A DNA stretch of 35,280 bases from an uncultured Desulfobacterales bacterium (GCA_947259065.1 CAMYLH010000009.1:1-35280); one strand, 5' to 3'; counted from the stretch's first letter, positions 1 to 9,041 are shown. Program-made: numbers and translations. Notes: generated by a model not told the origin, from the letters alone.

Positions 1-2
1 TT

Positions 3-2042
3 TCCTTCGAGTTTTTCAAAAAAAATATGAGCAATATTAGTGGATTGAACGGTGACGTCGCAGTAAATAACTTGGCAATAAACGGCCCATTATTCCGCCC
101 CATGAATTGGCGTTTCCAAACTCGCGGTGTAGTCAACAAACTAATCTTAACCTCAGAAATGCTAACCAATGCCTTGCAGATCAACCGGGGGCACTTCACA
201 TGGCAGGGGACTAAGATCACTTTCAGTGGTGTGGATGCCTCCCTGGGAAAATCGTCCATGCAAAGGGTGGCCGGCGATGTTAACTGGACGAAAGCGCCGG
301 TGTTCTCAACCCGATCGGGCCGGGCCTTGTTCCACCTTGAAGATATAAGCCCGTTAATCTTTTCTTCTAAAAACATGCCGACAGTCCTCGACCGGTTTAA
401 ACCCATAAGCGGCTCACTGGCTTTTAAAGGCATGACGGCCAGTGGCCCTATTTCGAAACCATCGTTTGGACAAGTGTCATTTTCCGCTGACGTCGAGCAG
501 ATCATGCTTCACTCCAAAGGATTACCGGGCCCTTTGCGTGTTGACCAAGGTAAAATCTCATGGGGCAAGAACCGGTTCGTCTTAAAAGAGATCGATGCCT
601 CATTGGCAAACTCCACGATTTCCCGATTTTCTGCCGGCTTTGATCTCGGGAAATCGCCCACCTTTGAGGTTCATTCCCAATCCATGGTGCTCGTCGCGGA
701 TCAAGTCTATCCCTGGTTGTTGTCTTTTAACAAAACTGACACCTTTTTTGAGGATTTTTCAATAACCCAAGGAAAGCTTTATCTATCAGGTATAGACCTG
801 ACAGGTCCCTTGCTTTTACCGGCCCGGTGGCATTACGCTTTGATCGGCAACATGAAAGACCTTGTCCTCATTTCGGATGCCTTGGGAGATCCGGTAAAGG
901 TCAACAACGGTTCATTTCAACTGACCACTGACACCACCCCGCAAGTTGCCCGCAACAGGGTCCGGATGAATGCAATGGATTTAACCTGGGGGGAAAATTC
1001 TCTGACACTGACTGGAGAAATGGTGTTACAAAAAAATAAGACCTTGCTGGACCTGATCCTCACCGCAGACGCCATTGACTGGGATCAGGTTAATCGCATT
1101 TTCGATTATGCAGAAAAAAAGAGTAACGTGCCGGACAACCGTCTCAATAAATGGGATTTGCAGGGAATCATTAAAGTTCAGGCCGATCTCTTTAACTATG
1201 AACCGTATTCCGTGAGCCCCCTGAAAGCCGATGTCTCATTTGAACCGGACCATGTGGCGATTACTGTCAATGAAGCGGTTTTGTGCAGCATATCCTTTCA
1301 AGGCCGGCTGAAGGTTAAAGCGCAGACACTGGAAATATTTCTGGTCCCTACCGCCGTGAATCAAATGCTCGCCCCTGCCGCTTCCTGCTTTGCCAATCAA
1401 AAGAATTTGGCAGAGGGTACGTTTGATTTAAATGGTCAGCTCTTATCAAAAAGCAAACCGGATGAATTCTTACGGTCCATGACCGGAGAGATGACATTCA
1501 CCGCCGAGAAGGGTCGAATTTATCGGTTTGGTCTCCTGGCTAAGATTCTTTCGATTTTAAATGTTACCGAAATTTACCGCGGAGAAGTCCCGGACCTGAT
1601 CGGTGAGGGTTTTGCTTACAATAAAATAACGATCAGTGCGGACCTTGAAGGCGGCAAACTTATCATGCAAGAATGTGCCATCGATGGCGTGTCAATGGGA
1701 ATTGCCTGCGAAGGCAACATCGACCTTTCCGAAAAAAAGATGGATCTTACGGTCTTGGTCGCGCCTTTAAAAACTGTGGATCGCATCGTGAAATTTTTGC
1801 CTTTGATCGGGCATATTTTAGGTGGCACACTGATTTCAATTCCCTTCAGCGCCAAAGGGGATTTAGCAGACCCCTACGTCATACCCCTTCATCCTGCGGC
1901 GGTTGGCTCCGGCGTGCTGGGCATTCTGGAACGAACCTTAAAACTTCCGATCACCATCATACAGCCTGTATTTTCTTCAGGGAAAACTGAAAAAAAAGAA
2001 CAGAACGCAGATGATAAGCCGGAATCATCCGGAGTTCCTTGA
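3..2042 (+). CDS. AsmA-like / YhdP-type envelope protein, 5'-partial
   Basis: This is the C-terminal part of a large AsmA-superfamily protein, a family that bridges inner and outer membranes and is linked to phospholipid transport and outer-membrane homeostasis. The frame is open to the left edge: codons before the ATG at 27 read SFEFFKKN with no stop, so the true start lies upstream and about 680 residues are visible. The protein is rich in repeating beta-strand segments with recurring 'G.(L/I)..SGPI.KP' motifs, typical of the long AsmA/TamB beta groove. The last 170 residues resemble the AsmA C-terminal domain (MTGEMTFTAEKGRI, then ADLEGG, then GNIDL, then a hydrophobic LPLIGHILGGTLISIPFSAKG segment ending in DP). 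The tail is Lys/Glu-rich and disordered. A small CCGGA-ATCA-TCCGG hairpin at 2021-2034 has no U-run, so no terminator is claimed. Family assignment is fairly secure; exact subfamily is not. Confidence 0.75.
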   Translation, partial: SFEFFKKNMSNISGLNGDVAVNNLAINGPLFRPMNWRFQTRGVVNKLILTSEMLTNALQINRGHFTWQGTKITFSGVDASLGKSSMQRVAGDVNWTKAPVFSTRSGRALFHLEDISPLIFSSKNMPTVLDRFKPISGSLAFKGMTASGPISKPSFGQVSFSADVEQIMLHSKGLPGPLRVDQGKISWGKNRFVLKEIDASLANSTISRFSAGFDLGKSPTFEVHSQSMVLVADQVYPWLLSFNKTDTFFEDFSITQGKLYLSGIDLTGPLLLPARWHYALIGNMKDLVLISDALGDPVKVNNGSFQLTTDTTPQVARNRVRMNAMDLTWGENSLTLTGEMVLQKNKTLLDLILTADAIDWDQVNRIFDYAEKKSNVPDNRLNKWDLQGIIKVQADLFNYEPYSVSPLKADVSFEPDHVAITVNEAVLCSISFQGRLKVKAQTLEIFLVPTAVNQMLAPAASCFANQKNLAEGTFDLNGQLLSKSKPDEFLRSMTGEMTFTAEKGRIYRFGLLAKILSILNVTEIYRGEVPDLIGEGFAYNKITISADLEGGKLIMQECAIDGVSMGIACEGNIDLSEKKMDLTVLVAPLKTVDRIVKFLPLIGHILGGTLISIPFSAKGDLADPYVIPLHPAAVGSGVLGILERTLKLPITIIQPVFSSGKTEKKEQNADDKPESSGVP

Positions 2043-2156
2043 CTTTTCCCTGTTTATACTCATATTTTAGGAGCTTAGCCACTAAGACGCGAAAGCACAA
2101 AACAAGTAAATATTCAATCATTTAAAAAATAACTGAATCTGCAAAGGAGGTCCATC

Positions 2157-2378
2157 ATGGCATATACATGTAAAAATTGTGGGGCGCTGGCGAATGAGCC
2201 GGGTCATTTATGTAATCCTTGTGGCGATGCAAAAAAATGCAGCTTCTGCGGTACCCCGGAGGTTGAGGCCGCTCACATGTGTAAAGACAAACTGGCCTCG
2301 ATGAAATATGTTTGTGACGGTTGTGGCCGTGTCGCCATGGAAGAGAACCATCTGTGCAAACCCTCACCCATAGGTTGA
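2157..2378 (+). CDS. small triple zinc-finger protein (three CxxC-x8-HxC modules)
   Basis: This 73-residue protein consists almost wholly of three copies of one putative zinc-binding module, C-x2-C-x8-H-x-C. The ligands are C5/C8/H17/C19, C28/C31/H40/C42 and C53/C56/H65/C67, with identical spacing each time. Each module has a GHLC/AHMC/NHLC signature. The start is well supported by AAAGGAGG at 2143-2150, 6 bases before the ATG. The gene stands alone and ends just before a strong rho-independent terminator, so it is probably transcribed as a short abundant mRNA. I do not recognise a named family. Zinc or iron binding is inferred from ligand pattern, and the partner (protein, RNA or DNA) is unknown. 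Nothing suggests truncation. Confidence 0.85.
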   Translation: MAYTCKNCGALANEPGHLCNPCGDAKKCSFCGTPEVEAAHMCKDKLASMKYVCDGCGRVAMEENHLCKPSPIG

Positions 2379-2403
2379 CAATTACAGACCATATATTGTA
2401 GAC

Positions 2404-2431
2404 AGCGGCAGTCATCTGCCGCTTTTTTTTT
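2404..2431 (+). terminator. rho-independent terminator after the zinc-finger gene
   Basis: A perfect 8-bp stem AGCGGCAG/CTGCCGCT (2404-2411 and 2416-2423) closes a TCAT tetraloop and is followed directly by nine T residues. It lies 25 bp after the stop codon of the zinc-finger miniprotein and ends transcription before the FabH-like gene. Confidence 0.9.
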
Positions 2432-2474
2432 GAGGTTGATAAATATATGATGTTGCTCTGAATACTTAGTGGGA

Positions 2475-3476
2475 ATGGATAATAAAATGGAATCTATCCG
2501 CATATTGGGCACAGGTTCTTATTTACCGCCAACGATATTAACGAATTATGATCTTGAAAAAAGTGGGCTCGACACGACCCATGAATGGATTGTTCAACGC
2601 ACCGGTATCAGCGAAAGAAGGATCGCCGAGGCCGGTGAAACGGCTTCCGATCTGGCTTACCAGGCATCTATGAGAGCCCTTGAAATGGCTGGTATGGCCT
2701 CTGAAGAGATGGATCTGATTATCGTGGCCACGATCACACCGGACACCTGCTGTCCTTCGGCTGCCAACTGGTTGCAGGCCAAGCTGAATGCCCCCCGGGC
2801 GGTGACATTTGATGTGACCGCAGCCTGTTCCGGATTTATCTTTGGCTTAAATGTCGCCGAGCAATATTTAAAGAATAAAACTTATAAAAATGTTTTGGTA
2901 GTGGCCGCTGAAATCATGTCCCGTACCCTCAATTGGAAGGATCGTGCCACCTGTATTCTTTGGGGTGATGGGGCCGGAGCCGCTGTCCTCAGCCAGGGCG
3001 GCAACTCCCATGAAATCCTGTCTACTCATATACACACCGACGGCGCCAAAGGCCAGGATTTGTTAATGCCGGGCGGTGGTTCAAAGACCACGCCCATAAG
3101 TCATGAAAGCGTGGACAAGGGGTTGCATTACCTCAACATGATTGAAGCCAACCTGAGTTTCCGGGTGGCCGTCAGGCGCTTTATCGAGTCCATCAAAGAA
3201 CCGATCGAATACAATCATCTTAAGCTGGAAGACATCAACTGGATCATACCGCACCAGGCCAATGTTCGTATGTTTAAAAACATTGCAAAATCTTTAAAAA
3301 TTCCATTCAAGAAATTTTATTTGACCCTGCAAAAATACGGCAACATCTCCTCGGCATCCTGTGCCATCTCTCTGGATGAGGCAGTACGCGACGGCAGCAT
3401 TCAACCCGGCAATCTGGTTTGTATGCCGGTGTTCGGGGGCGGGTTGACCTGGGGCAGCGCCCTGATCAGGTGGTAA
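2475..3476 (+). CDS. fabH: 3-oxoacyl-ACP synthase III (FabH-type)
   Basis: This condensing enzyme starts fatty-acid chains by joining an acyl-CoA primer to malonyl-ACP. The sequence shows the thiolase-fold catalytic triad: Cys118 in TAACSGFIFG, His260 in IPHQANVRM and Asn290 in YGNISSAS. The C-terminal GGGLTWGSALIRW is the usual FabH ending, and the length (333 residues) is normal. I chose the ATG at 2475; a GTG at 2469 and an ATG at 2487 (MESIRILGTGSYLPP, closest to the usual FabH start) are alternatives, and none has a strong Shine-Dalgarno. No other fab genes adjoin it, so it may be a secondary FabH used for a special primer rather than the housekeeping copy. The stop codon lies inside a dispersed hairpin repeat. 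Confidence 0.9.
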   Translation: MDNKMESIRILGTGSYLPPTILTNYDLEKSGLDTTHEWIVQRTGISERRIAEAGETASDLAYQASMRALEMAGMASEEMDLIIVATITPDTCCPSAANWLQAKLNAPRAVTFDVTAACSGFIFGLNVAEQYLKNKTYKNVLVVAAEIMSRTLNWKDRATCILWGDGAGAAVLSQGGNSHEILSTHIHTDGAKGQDLLMPGGGSKTTPISHESVDKGLHYLNMIEANLSFRVAVRRFIESIKEPIEYNHLKLEDINWIIPHQANVRMFKNIAKSLKIPFKKFYLTLQKYGNISSASCAISLDEAVRDGSIQPGNLVCMPVFGGGLTWGSALIRW

Positions 3477-3529
3477 CGGTAGAACCCTTTAAATTCTAAC
3501 CGGCATAGCCGGTGGCTTATGAATTGAGT
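3472..3529 (+). repeat. dispersed hairpin repeat, copy 1
   Basis: This copy begins GGTAACGGTAGAACCC and continues TTTAAATTCT, a 6-bp hairpin ACCGGC-ATA-GCCGGT, then GGCTTATGAATTGAGTTA. It matches copies at 5435-5519 and 17368-17475. The arms AATTC and GAATT around the hairpin are also complementary. The FabH stop codon TAA (3474-3476) is part of the repeat. The upstream GCATGCCCTCGC block found in the other two copies is absent here, so this copy is shorter. Confidence 0.85.
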
Positions 3530-3640
3530 TAATCCTGGATTGGTGAAAATTACCCGCAACGTGTCCTCTAATTTTATTCCCATCTGCGGATATCCGTTTT
3601 CAGGTTTTAGCTCTGCTGCTGGCCGTTGCAACCTGAAATC

Positions 3641-5203
3641 TTAATGACGCTTCTTCACCAGCCGATTTACCAACTCCTTGATTTCTTTTATTTTTAAACC
3701 ATAACCGGCACCCAGCAAAATTAACAAAAAAATCGCACCGGTTAGAGCACACATCATCAAGCTTCCCTTAAACGTAGTGGAGTCAATCCAATCTAACACC
3801 ACAGATTTAAACCACATCAAAAAAATTCCCGTCAGCGCGGCAAATCCTATCATCTTTATATAAAAGGAATATACCTTGCGGCTTCCTGTGTTGTTGCTCC
3901 GTTTATTCCATAGTACATATAAAACGGTAACCTGAAAGATACCAGACAGTGAAATCGCCAGAGCGACGCCATTGGTACCCATTACATTTAAACCCATCAT
4001 ATACAAAGGGATACTCAGCAAAACCGCAATTGTTCCGTAAATTGCCGGAAAAAGCGTGTCCTGTGCGGCATAATATGCTCGGGGTACAATCGTGTTGGCG
4101 GCGAAGCCAAAGGCACCAACCAAAAGAAAAATTAAGACAGCAGCGAGATGATCGGTAGCGGCGGCATCAAACTTTCCTCGCTGGAAAAGGATCAGAACAA
4201 CCTCATGTCTGAGAACCATCAGCAACACCGAAAACGGGATAACCAATGACAAGTACCGCAGGGTATTATTTAGCAACTGATTCATTTCATGCATTTTGTT
4301 TTCAGCGACCAAGCGAGCCATAAATGGATAGGAAGCCACACCCACGGCTTGACCAAAAAACGCAACCAGCAGCATCATGGTCCTCAATCCGTACTCCAAA
4401 TCTGCAATACTCCCGGGTGGTAGATATGACCCAAAAAAGAGCTTAAAAATCTCCATCGAAAAAAACATGGTAAGACCGAACATCAGGGGTAAGGTCAACA
4501 TTACGTATTTTTTCAGATCAGGATGTTTGAAATCAAAAGTCATAGTCAATTTCATACCAACTCTTCGAGCACCCCAATACTGGACTGCAAAATTACCGGT
4601 AAATGCGCCTGCCAGAACCCCCCATGAAAAGCCTTCCATACCGAAGCGAGAGCTCAAAAAAAGTCCTCCGGCAATAATTCCCAGATTATACAAGATCGGT
4701 GCCAAGGCCGGTATTAAAAATTTCTCCTTGGCAAACTGAACCGCCATAAAAAGCCCGCCGGTAAAAAAGAAAAACTGGGCCGGTATAATGATACGCGTCA
4801 TCCGGATGACATCTTCTCTGAAAACCGGATCCGGGCGACCCCGCGCAACCACAGCCACAAGTTCAGGAGCAAATATATATGCAATACCGATAAACAACAA
4901 AAGCAGACTTCCAAACCCGGTCAACACAATAGAAAAGACTCGCCATCCTTCAGTTTCCTGGTTTTCTGCCAAATAACGGGAGAAAATCGGAATGAAGGTG
5001 ATGGAAAGAAACCCGCTGGCAACCATATGGTTTAATATTTCAGGGATAAAAAAAGCCACCTGATAGGCGTCAACTTCTCCGCTGCGTCCTCCGACATAGG
5101 CAATGACCATCAGCCGGAAAAACCCGAAGAGACGGCTTAAAAAAACCGAAGCCATCATAATGACGGCGGCAATTCCGACTTTTCTATATAAAGAACTCGG
5201 CAT
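3641..5203 (-). CDS. murJ: lipid II flippase MurJ (MviN family)
   Basis: MurJ is the MOP-superfamily inner-membrane protein that flips undecaprenyl-PP-MurNAc-pentapeptide-GlcNAc to the periplasm for peptidoglycan synthesis. The 520-residue product has about 14 hydrophobic segments. Near the N-terminus it carries the family's SRLFGFFR motif followed by the DAYQVAFFIPEILNHMVASGFLSITFIPIFS stretch. I chose ATG 5203 (MPSSLYRKVG); an in-frame GTG at 5242 would add 13 residues that look non-native. Neither start has a good Shine-Dalgarno. It is a single minus-strand gene between fabH and the phosphatidyltransferase gene, with the 3' end facing fabH. No truncation is seen. Confidence 0.93.
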   Translation of the reverse strand: MPSSLYRKVGIAAVIMMASVFLSRLFGFFRLMVIAYVGGRSGEVDAYQVAFFIPEILNHMVASGFLSITFIPIFSRYLAENQETEGWRVFSIVLTGFGSLLLLFIGIAYIFAPELVAVVARGRPDPVFREDVIRMTRIIIPAQFFFFTGGLFMAVQFAKEKFLIPALAPILYNLGIIAGGLFLSSRFGMEGFSWGVLAGAFTGNFAVQYWGARRVGMKLTMTFDFKHPDLKKYVMLTLPLMFGLTMFFSMEIFKLFFGSYLPPGSIADLEYGLRTMMLLVAFFGQAVGVASYPFMARLVAENKMHEMNQLLNNTLRYLSLVIPFSVLLMVLRHEVVLILFQRGKFDAAATDHLAAVLIFLLVGAFGFAANTIVPRAYYAAQDTLFPAIYGTIAVLLSIPLYMMGLNVMGTNGVALAISLSGIFQVTVLYVLWNKRSNNTGSRKVYSFYIKMIGFAALTGIFLMWFKSVVLDWIDSTTFKGSLMMCALTGAIFLLILLGAGYGLKIKEIKELVNRLVKKRH

Positions 5204-5434
5204 GGGCACGGTTGTGGTTCGTAATGTGCAATCCTGGAGCACAGTCCAGGTTACTGATTAACTTTTTAAATTTGGTCTGCCTTATCAAAAAGTGACCGAG
5301 AAGGCAAAGGATTAGGAAAATGTTTTGATCATTGGAATTTCGAATTTTGATGCTATTTATAATTTGAGTATTGTGATTTGGAATTTTAGTGCACTATCCG
5401 GTAAAGTAAATCGCCTCTAACTGAATCAATCAGC

Positions 5435-5519
5435 TTTGCACCATGAAGCATGCCCTCGCTGTATCGGTAGAACCTTTTAAATTCTCACCGGCATCGCCGG
5501 TGGCTTATGAATTGAGTTA
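5435..5519 (+). repeat. dispersed hairpin repeat, copy 2
   Basis: This long-form copy has TTTGCACC, then GCATGCCCTCGCTGTATCGG, then TAGAACCTTTTAAATTC, then a 7-bp hairpin CACCGGC-ATC-GCCGGTG and GGCTTATGAATTGAGTTA. The stem is preserved while the loop differs from copies 1 and 3 (ATC rather than ATA). It lies 100 bp upstream of the phosphatidyltransferase gene, before its promoter. Confidence 0.85.
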
Positions 5520-5558
5520 GAGTTGACGATGACCTTCTCCTGAAGACAAAGCTCTGCC

Positions 5559-5587
5559 TTGACACGAGCGAGGATTTTATTTATGAT
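5559..5587 (+). promoter_or_regulatory. sigma-70-type promoter of the phosphatidyltransferase gene
   Basis: TTGACA (5559-5564) and TATGAT (5582-5587) are separated by exactly 17 bp: a perfect -35 and a 5/6 -10. The predicted start of transcription is near 5594, giving a leader of about 28 nt before the ATG at 5623. Confidence 0.75.
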
Positions 5588-5622
5588 TGGAAAACCTTAA
5601 AAACCGAGCTCTCCGATAAACC

Positions 5623-7113
5623 ATGCCGGGCAAACAATACATCCCACAGAAATTCACCGCACTGCTGATATACGGCCGCCCGCCCCTTGTGTTCGGCGGA
5701 ATGTTGTGTGCCATTGCCGTTATGTGGACACGCAGCCCGGTATTGTACATCCTGGGGGTCGTCTTCTTGTTTGTTTCAATGACCTTCGATCTCGTGGACG
5801 GATGGTTTGCCGCGCGCTTTCATCCCCATCCCGTCATGGCAAATCTCGCTGACCGTATTATGGACAAAGTGGTTTGTTCGATCATTTTTCCCCTGGTTGC
5901 CGTCGGCACCATGTGGCGCATCCATATGATTGCACCGGATATTAACAGGGCGGAACTGTTACACGCGATTCTGGTGATGATATTAACGGTAACCGTGCTG
6001 ATTCGCGACAACTTTGCTAATTTTATGCGCGGTTTTGCGATCCGCAGCGATCAAGATCCCGAAGACAGCGAATTTACCCGGTTGAGAACCATCGTCTCGG
6101 CCCCGGTTGGAGCGCTTCTTTACGCCTATGCCTTTTATGTTCCTGAAGGGCCGCAAACCCGTATTTACTCATCAATTTCATGGTTTGGGAATCTACCGTT
6201 ACGGGGTCTGTTTTTCATTGAAATTATTTTTCTGGTCATCAATCTGGGCTCCATTGCCCTGTATTGCCGAAAATACGGCAGCCTTTGCTTGGACGAGCTC
6301 TGCCTGGGCAACGAACGACTTCGCCGCCGAATTTTAGCCTTTTTTCCCAATGCACTGACGGTCATGAATGCCATGATGGGGTTGCTGGCGGTATTTTTTG
6401 CATACCAGGGACGGATACGGGAGGCTTATTTGTTCTTAATCGGTGCCGCCATGTTCGACAAGCTCGATGGCGCCCTGGCGCGCAAACTGGGCCTGACCGA
6501 GCCGCTGCCCGTGGAAAATGAGCAGACCCACAATATCAGTCTGGGGGGGATTTTGGATGACATTGCCGATTTGGTCAGTTTCTGCATTGCGCCCGCCTGG
6601 ATTTTTTATGTCGTCCTTTCGGCATTCTCAGACCCCATCGTCCAGAAAATTCCCCTGGCTCTAATCGCCTGGGGATATGCCTCTCTGGGGCTCGTTCGGC
6701 TGATTTATTTTACCTTGGATAAAAATCCAATTCCGGGATTTTTCAAAGGCATGCCGACGCCGGCCGCTGCCATGCTGACCGTGGCGCCCCTGATCATTTT
6801 TGCGCAGGCCGTTAGCGAGGCCTCCCCATGGGCTCAGTTCTGGGGCATTTTCTGTTGCGCAATGATGATATTTACGGCGATCTTAATGAATTTTTATCCC
6901 ATTCGCTATCTGCACCTGGGACGATTCATGAGCCGACATCCCTGGTTTACCCGCCTGTCGTTATTGTTGTTTGTCTCCGTGTTCACACCTTATTTCGGTC
7001 ACGTCGCTGTTCTTTATATGTTCCTGTACACACTCTCGCCTTTCATTACCTGGCGAATCGACCCGCAGGTAGCCGCCCGCGAAAACCGCACCAAAACCGC
7101 CGGGGTGCACTAA
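5623..7113 (+). CDS. tandem CDP-alcohol phosphatidyltransferase (two catalytic domains)
   Basis: This 496-residue membrane protein carries two CDP-alcohol phosphatidyltransferase domains, whereas family members normally have one (about 170-260 residues). Such enzymes transfer a phosphatidyl group from CDP-diacylglycerol to an alcohol. Domain 1 keeps the four metal-binding aspartates (D56, D59, D77, D81), but the usual Arg and Gly positions of DGxxAR...G are A64 and A73. Domain 2 has a full motif: D279, D282, G283, A286, R287, G308, D312, D316. Between R287 and G308 lie 20 residues instead of 8. FDKLDGALAR and the following LVSFCIAPAW recall phosphatidylserine-synthase-type enzymes, so domain 2 may make PS and domain 1 may be altered or use another alcohol. 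It converges with the NodT gene, one base between stops. No strong Shine-Dalgarno precedes the ATG. Confidence 0.82.
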   Translation: MPGKQYIPQKFTALLIYGRPPLVFGGMLCAIAVMWTRSPVLYILGVVFLFVSMTFDLVDGWFAARFHPHPVMANLADRIMDKVVCSIIFPLVAVGTMWRIHMIAPDINRAELLHAILVMILTVTVLIRDNFANFMRGFAIRSDQDPEDSEFTRLRTIVSAPVGALLYAYAFYVPEGPQTRIYSSISWFGNLPLRGLFFIEIIFLVINLGSIALYCRKYGSLCLDELCLGNERLRRRILAFFPNALTVMNAMMGLLAVFFAYQGRIREAYLFLIGAAMFDKLDGALARKLGLTEPLPVENEQTHNISLGGILDDIADLVSFCIAPAWIFYVVLSAFSDPIVQKIPLALIAWGYASLGLVRLIYFTLDKNPIPGFFKGMPTPAAAMLTVAPLIIFAQAVSEASPWAQFWGIFCCAMMIFTAILMNFYPIRYLHLGRFMSRHPWFTRLSLLLFVSVFTPYFGHVAVLYMFLYTLSPFITWRIDPQVAARENRTKTAGVH

Positions 7114-7114
7114 T

Positions 7115-8563
7115 TTAGAAGTTAAAAAAGACACCATCATCCTTCACCGCCACGGGTTCAGGCTCCGCCCAACCGCCACCCAGTGCACGGTGAAGCGCAA
7201 CCCGGTTTCTCATAATTGCCAGATCAACAAGGGCCAGACTGTCTTCCGCCTGAAAGCGCGTAATCTGTGCGTTGAGCACGTCCAGATAGATGACAAGGCC
7301 ACGGATATAGCGATCCTCGGCCACCTGCTGGGTCGCACGGGCCTCCTCAAGAAATTTCAGCTCCCGCTGCCGACGTTCAAGTTGCTGTTTGCGGGTCAGC
7401 AGTGCTCTTTCTACTTCGCCAAACGCAGCCAGCACAGTTTGCACATATTCGGCAACCCCCTGCTGATATCTGGCCTCCGCCGCCCGCTGTCCAGCTTTGA
7501 GCCTGCCGGCATCAAAAACAGGCTGGACAAGGCCGGTCGTCAGGTTCCAGATGATATTTTCTGACCGCAGGAGCTTATTTAAGTCCTCGCTGGTCCAACC
7601 ATATCCACCGGTCAAGGTAATGGTGGGAAGGCGCGCCGCTTTAGCCACACCGACACGTTCGTTCAAGGCCTTTAACTGTTCCTCGGCAGCTCTGATGTCA
7701 GGCCGTCGCATCAGCAAATCGGAGGGAAGCCCCGGTGGCACCGACGCCAGCCGTTGGTAATAATCTTCCGGTTGCAGACGCTTCGGTCGGGTTACTGGAT
7801 ATCGTCCTCTCAAGACGGACAGCTCTTGCTGAATGATGCCCATCTCCTGTTCAAATTGGGGAACGAGGGTTTGCGCCTGGGCTAAAACGCGTCTGGCCTG
7901 CCGCACATCCAGGACAGACGTCAAACCGCGCTCGTAGCGTGTTTCAACAAATTGCAGACTGAGACGAAACGCTTCAATACTCTGTGCGGCAATCTGCAGC
8001 CGCCTTTCCAATGCCTCCATTTCCAGATAAAGGGTAATCGCTTCAGCGACGACGCTCTGGGCCAGGGTTCGCCGCGCCTCTTCCTCCTGTAATATATCCT
8101 CCCAGGCAGCTCGGGAAGCTTTCGCCAGCCGGCTCCAGAGGTCCACCTCGAAGGAGGCCGGCGCCGACAGGTCATAGGTATCGACGATAGTGCCTGATTG
8201 AGACCCTCCGCCTGCGATCTGTCGCCGATCCTTGGTACCGGAAATCCCTACGCTGGGGAATCGATCGGACCGAACCTGGACATAACGGGCGCGGGCTTCT
8301 AAAACTCGTGCGGCTGCCCGCTTGATGTCCCAGTTATGTTTAAGGACCTCGTCGACCAACTGGTCGAGCTCCGAATCGCCGAAAACCTCCCACCAGCGAT
8401 CCCCGGCCTCTATCAACTCGGTTTCAGTCGGCGCATACTCGTATGATTTCGGCGTCTCAAATCCCAGTCCCGGCTGTGAATAATCGGGCCCCAGATTGAT
8501 GCAGCCATATAGAATAAAGATAATAGCCACTGCCGAAACGCCCCACCTAATTTTATACCTCAC
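7115..8563 (-). CDS. outer-membrane efflux lipoprotein, NodT/OprM (TolC) family
   Basis: This is a TolC-like outer-membrane channel that would let a tripartite exporter release its substrate outside the cell. I place the start at GTG 8563 because AGGAGG (8570-8575) sits 6 bases before it. That start gives a lipoprotein signal of about 20 residues with lipobox L-Y-G-C21. A longer frame to ATG 8677 would bury the signal peptide. Two outer-membrane-efflux repeats follow, with long helical segments typical of the family (GPDYSQP, then VLEARARY, SYD-like beta segments and LPSDLLMRRPDIRAAE, a hallmark of NodT proteins). The 482-residue length is normal. No RND, MFP or ABC partner adjoins it, so it probably serves pumps encoded elsewhere. 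Confidence 0.9.
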   Translation of the reverse strand: MRYKIRWGVSAVAIIFILYGCINLGPDYSQPGLGFETPKSYEYAPTETELIEAGDRWWEVFGDSELDQLVDEVLKHNWDIKRAAARVLEARARYVQVRSDRFPSVGISGTKDRRQIAGGGSQSGTIVDTYDLSAPASFEVDLWSRLAKASRAAWEDILQEEEARRTLAQSVVAEAITLYLEMEALERRLQIAAQSIEAFRLSLQFVETRYERGLTSVLDVRQARRVLAQAQTLVPQFEQEMGIIQQELSVLRGRYPVTRPKRLQPEDYYQRLASVPPGLPSDLLMRRPDIRAAEEQLKALNERVGVAKAARLPTITLTGGYGWTSEDLNKLLRSENIIWNLTTGLVQPVFDAGRLKAGQRAAEARYQQGVAEYVQTVLAAFGEVERALLTRKQQLERRQRELKFLEEARATQQVAEDRYIRGLVIYLDVLNAQITRFQAEDSLALVDLAIMRNRVALHRALGGGWAEPEPVAVKDDGVFFNF

Positions 8564-9041
8564 TTGCTGCCTCCTCTCTGTCGGCACGTATGCTGTTAAG
8601 GGAAAATTCAACCATGTGGCCAATTCATTTTTGTTTAGACTTGCTTTTTTCTCTCTTTGCCATGTGGTAGACCTCATGAGGATTCAAACGTTCGTATTAA
8701 TCGACCGTTTAGATGTCAAGCGAAATTTTTCATGGACAAATAAGGCAATCGGGATTAATTTGAACTTAAATTACAATATCCCATGATATCCAACACTATT
8801 GCCCTTGCAAGTTCGTTAAATATAGATTAATTAGGAATCATTACTAACTAAACAATTTAGAAATTTGATCCGGTTGACGCCAGGAAACACAAAGTCAATT
8901 TGCGTCATTGAGTATTCACGCGATGATGTGGCCATGATAGCTCGCTGAACCTGTCGGCATACTGGCGGGAATGAAATCTTGGAAGGTTGGTTTATTGATA
9001 TTGATTAAAATTGAACCGGTATCTGTTGGCAGGAAATCTGG
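8564..9041. other. divergent intergenic region between efflux lipoprotein and activase
   Basis: This 478-bp region holds the leader and promoter candidate of the minus-strand lipoprotein gene, an AT-rich centre (8755-8865), and a degenerate CCAGGAAACACAAAG motif near 8880. I saw no convincing plus-strand promoter and no Shine-Dalgarno of note for the activase. Confidence 0.5.
8691..8719 (-). promoter_or_regulatory. candidate promoter of the efflux lipoprotein gene
   Basis: On the minus strand TTGACA (8719-8714) is followed after 17 bp by TACGAA (8696-8691). The -35 is perfect and the -10 matches only 3 of 6. It would give a leader of about 120 nt before the GTG at 8563. Confidence 0.4.

Larger units (their letters stand above)
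5204..5622. other. intergenic region with decayed AT-rich repeats, hairpin repeat and promoter
   Basis: This 0.4-kb divergent spacer separates murJ and the phosphatidyltransferase gene. At 5330-5390 it contains an AT-rich stretch with repeated TTGGAATTT-like words, then hairpin repeat copy 2 (5435-5519), then a near-consensus promoter (5559-5587). No coding potential beyond chance was seen. Confidence 0.6.

Noticed and set aside
3401-3631. Minus-strand ORFs across the hairpin repeat (also near 17411-17617)
   Set aside because: They share peptide sequence only because they cross the same DNA repeat; other copies contain stops in that frame.
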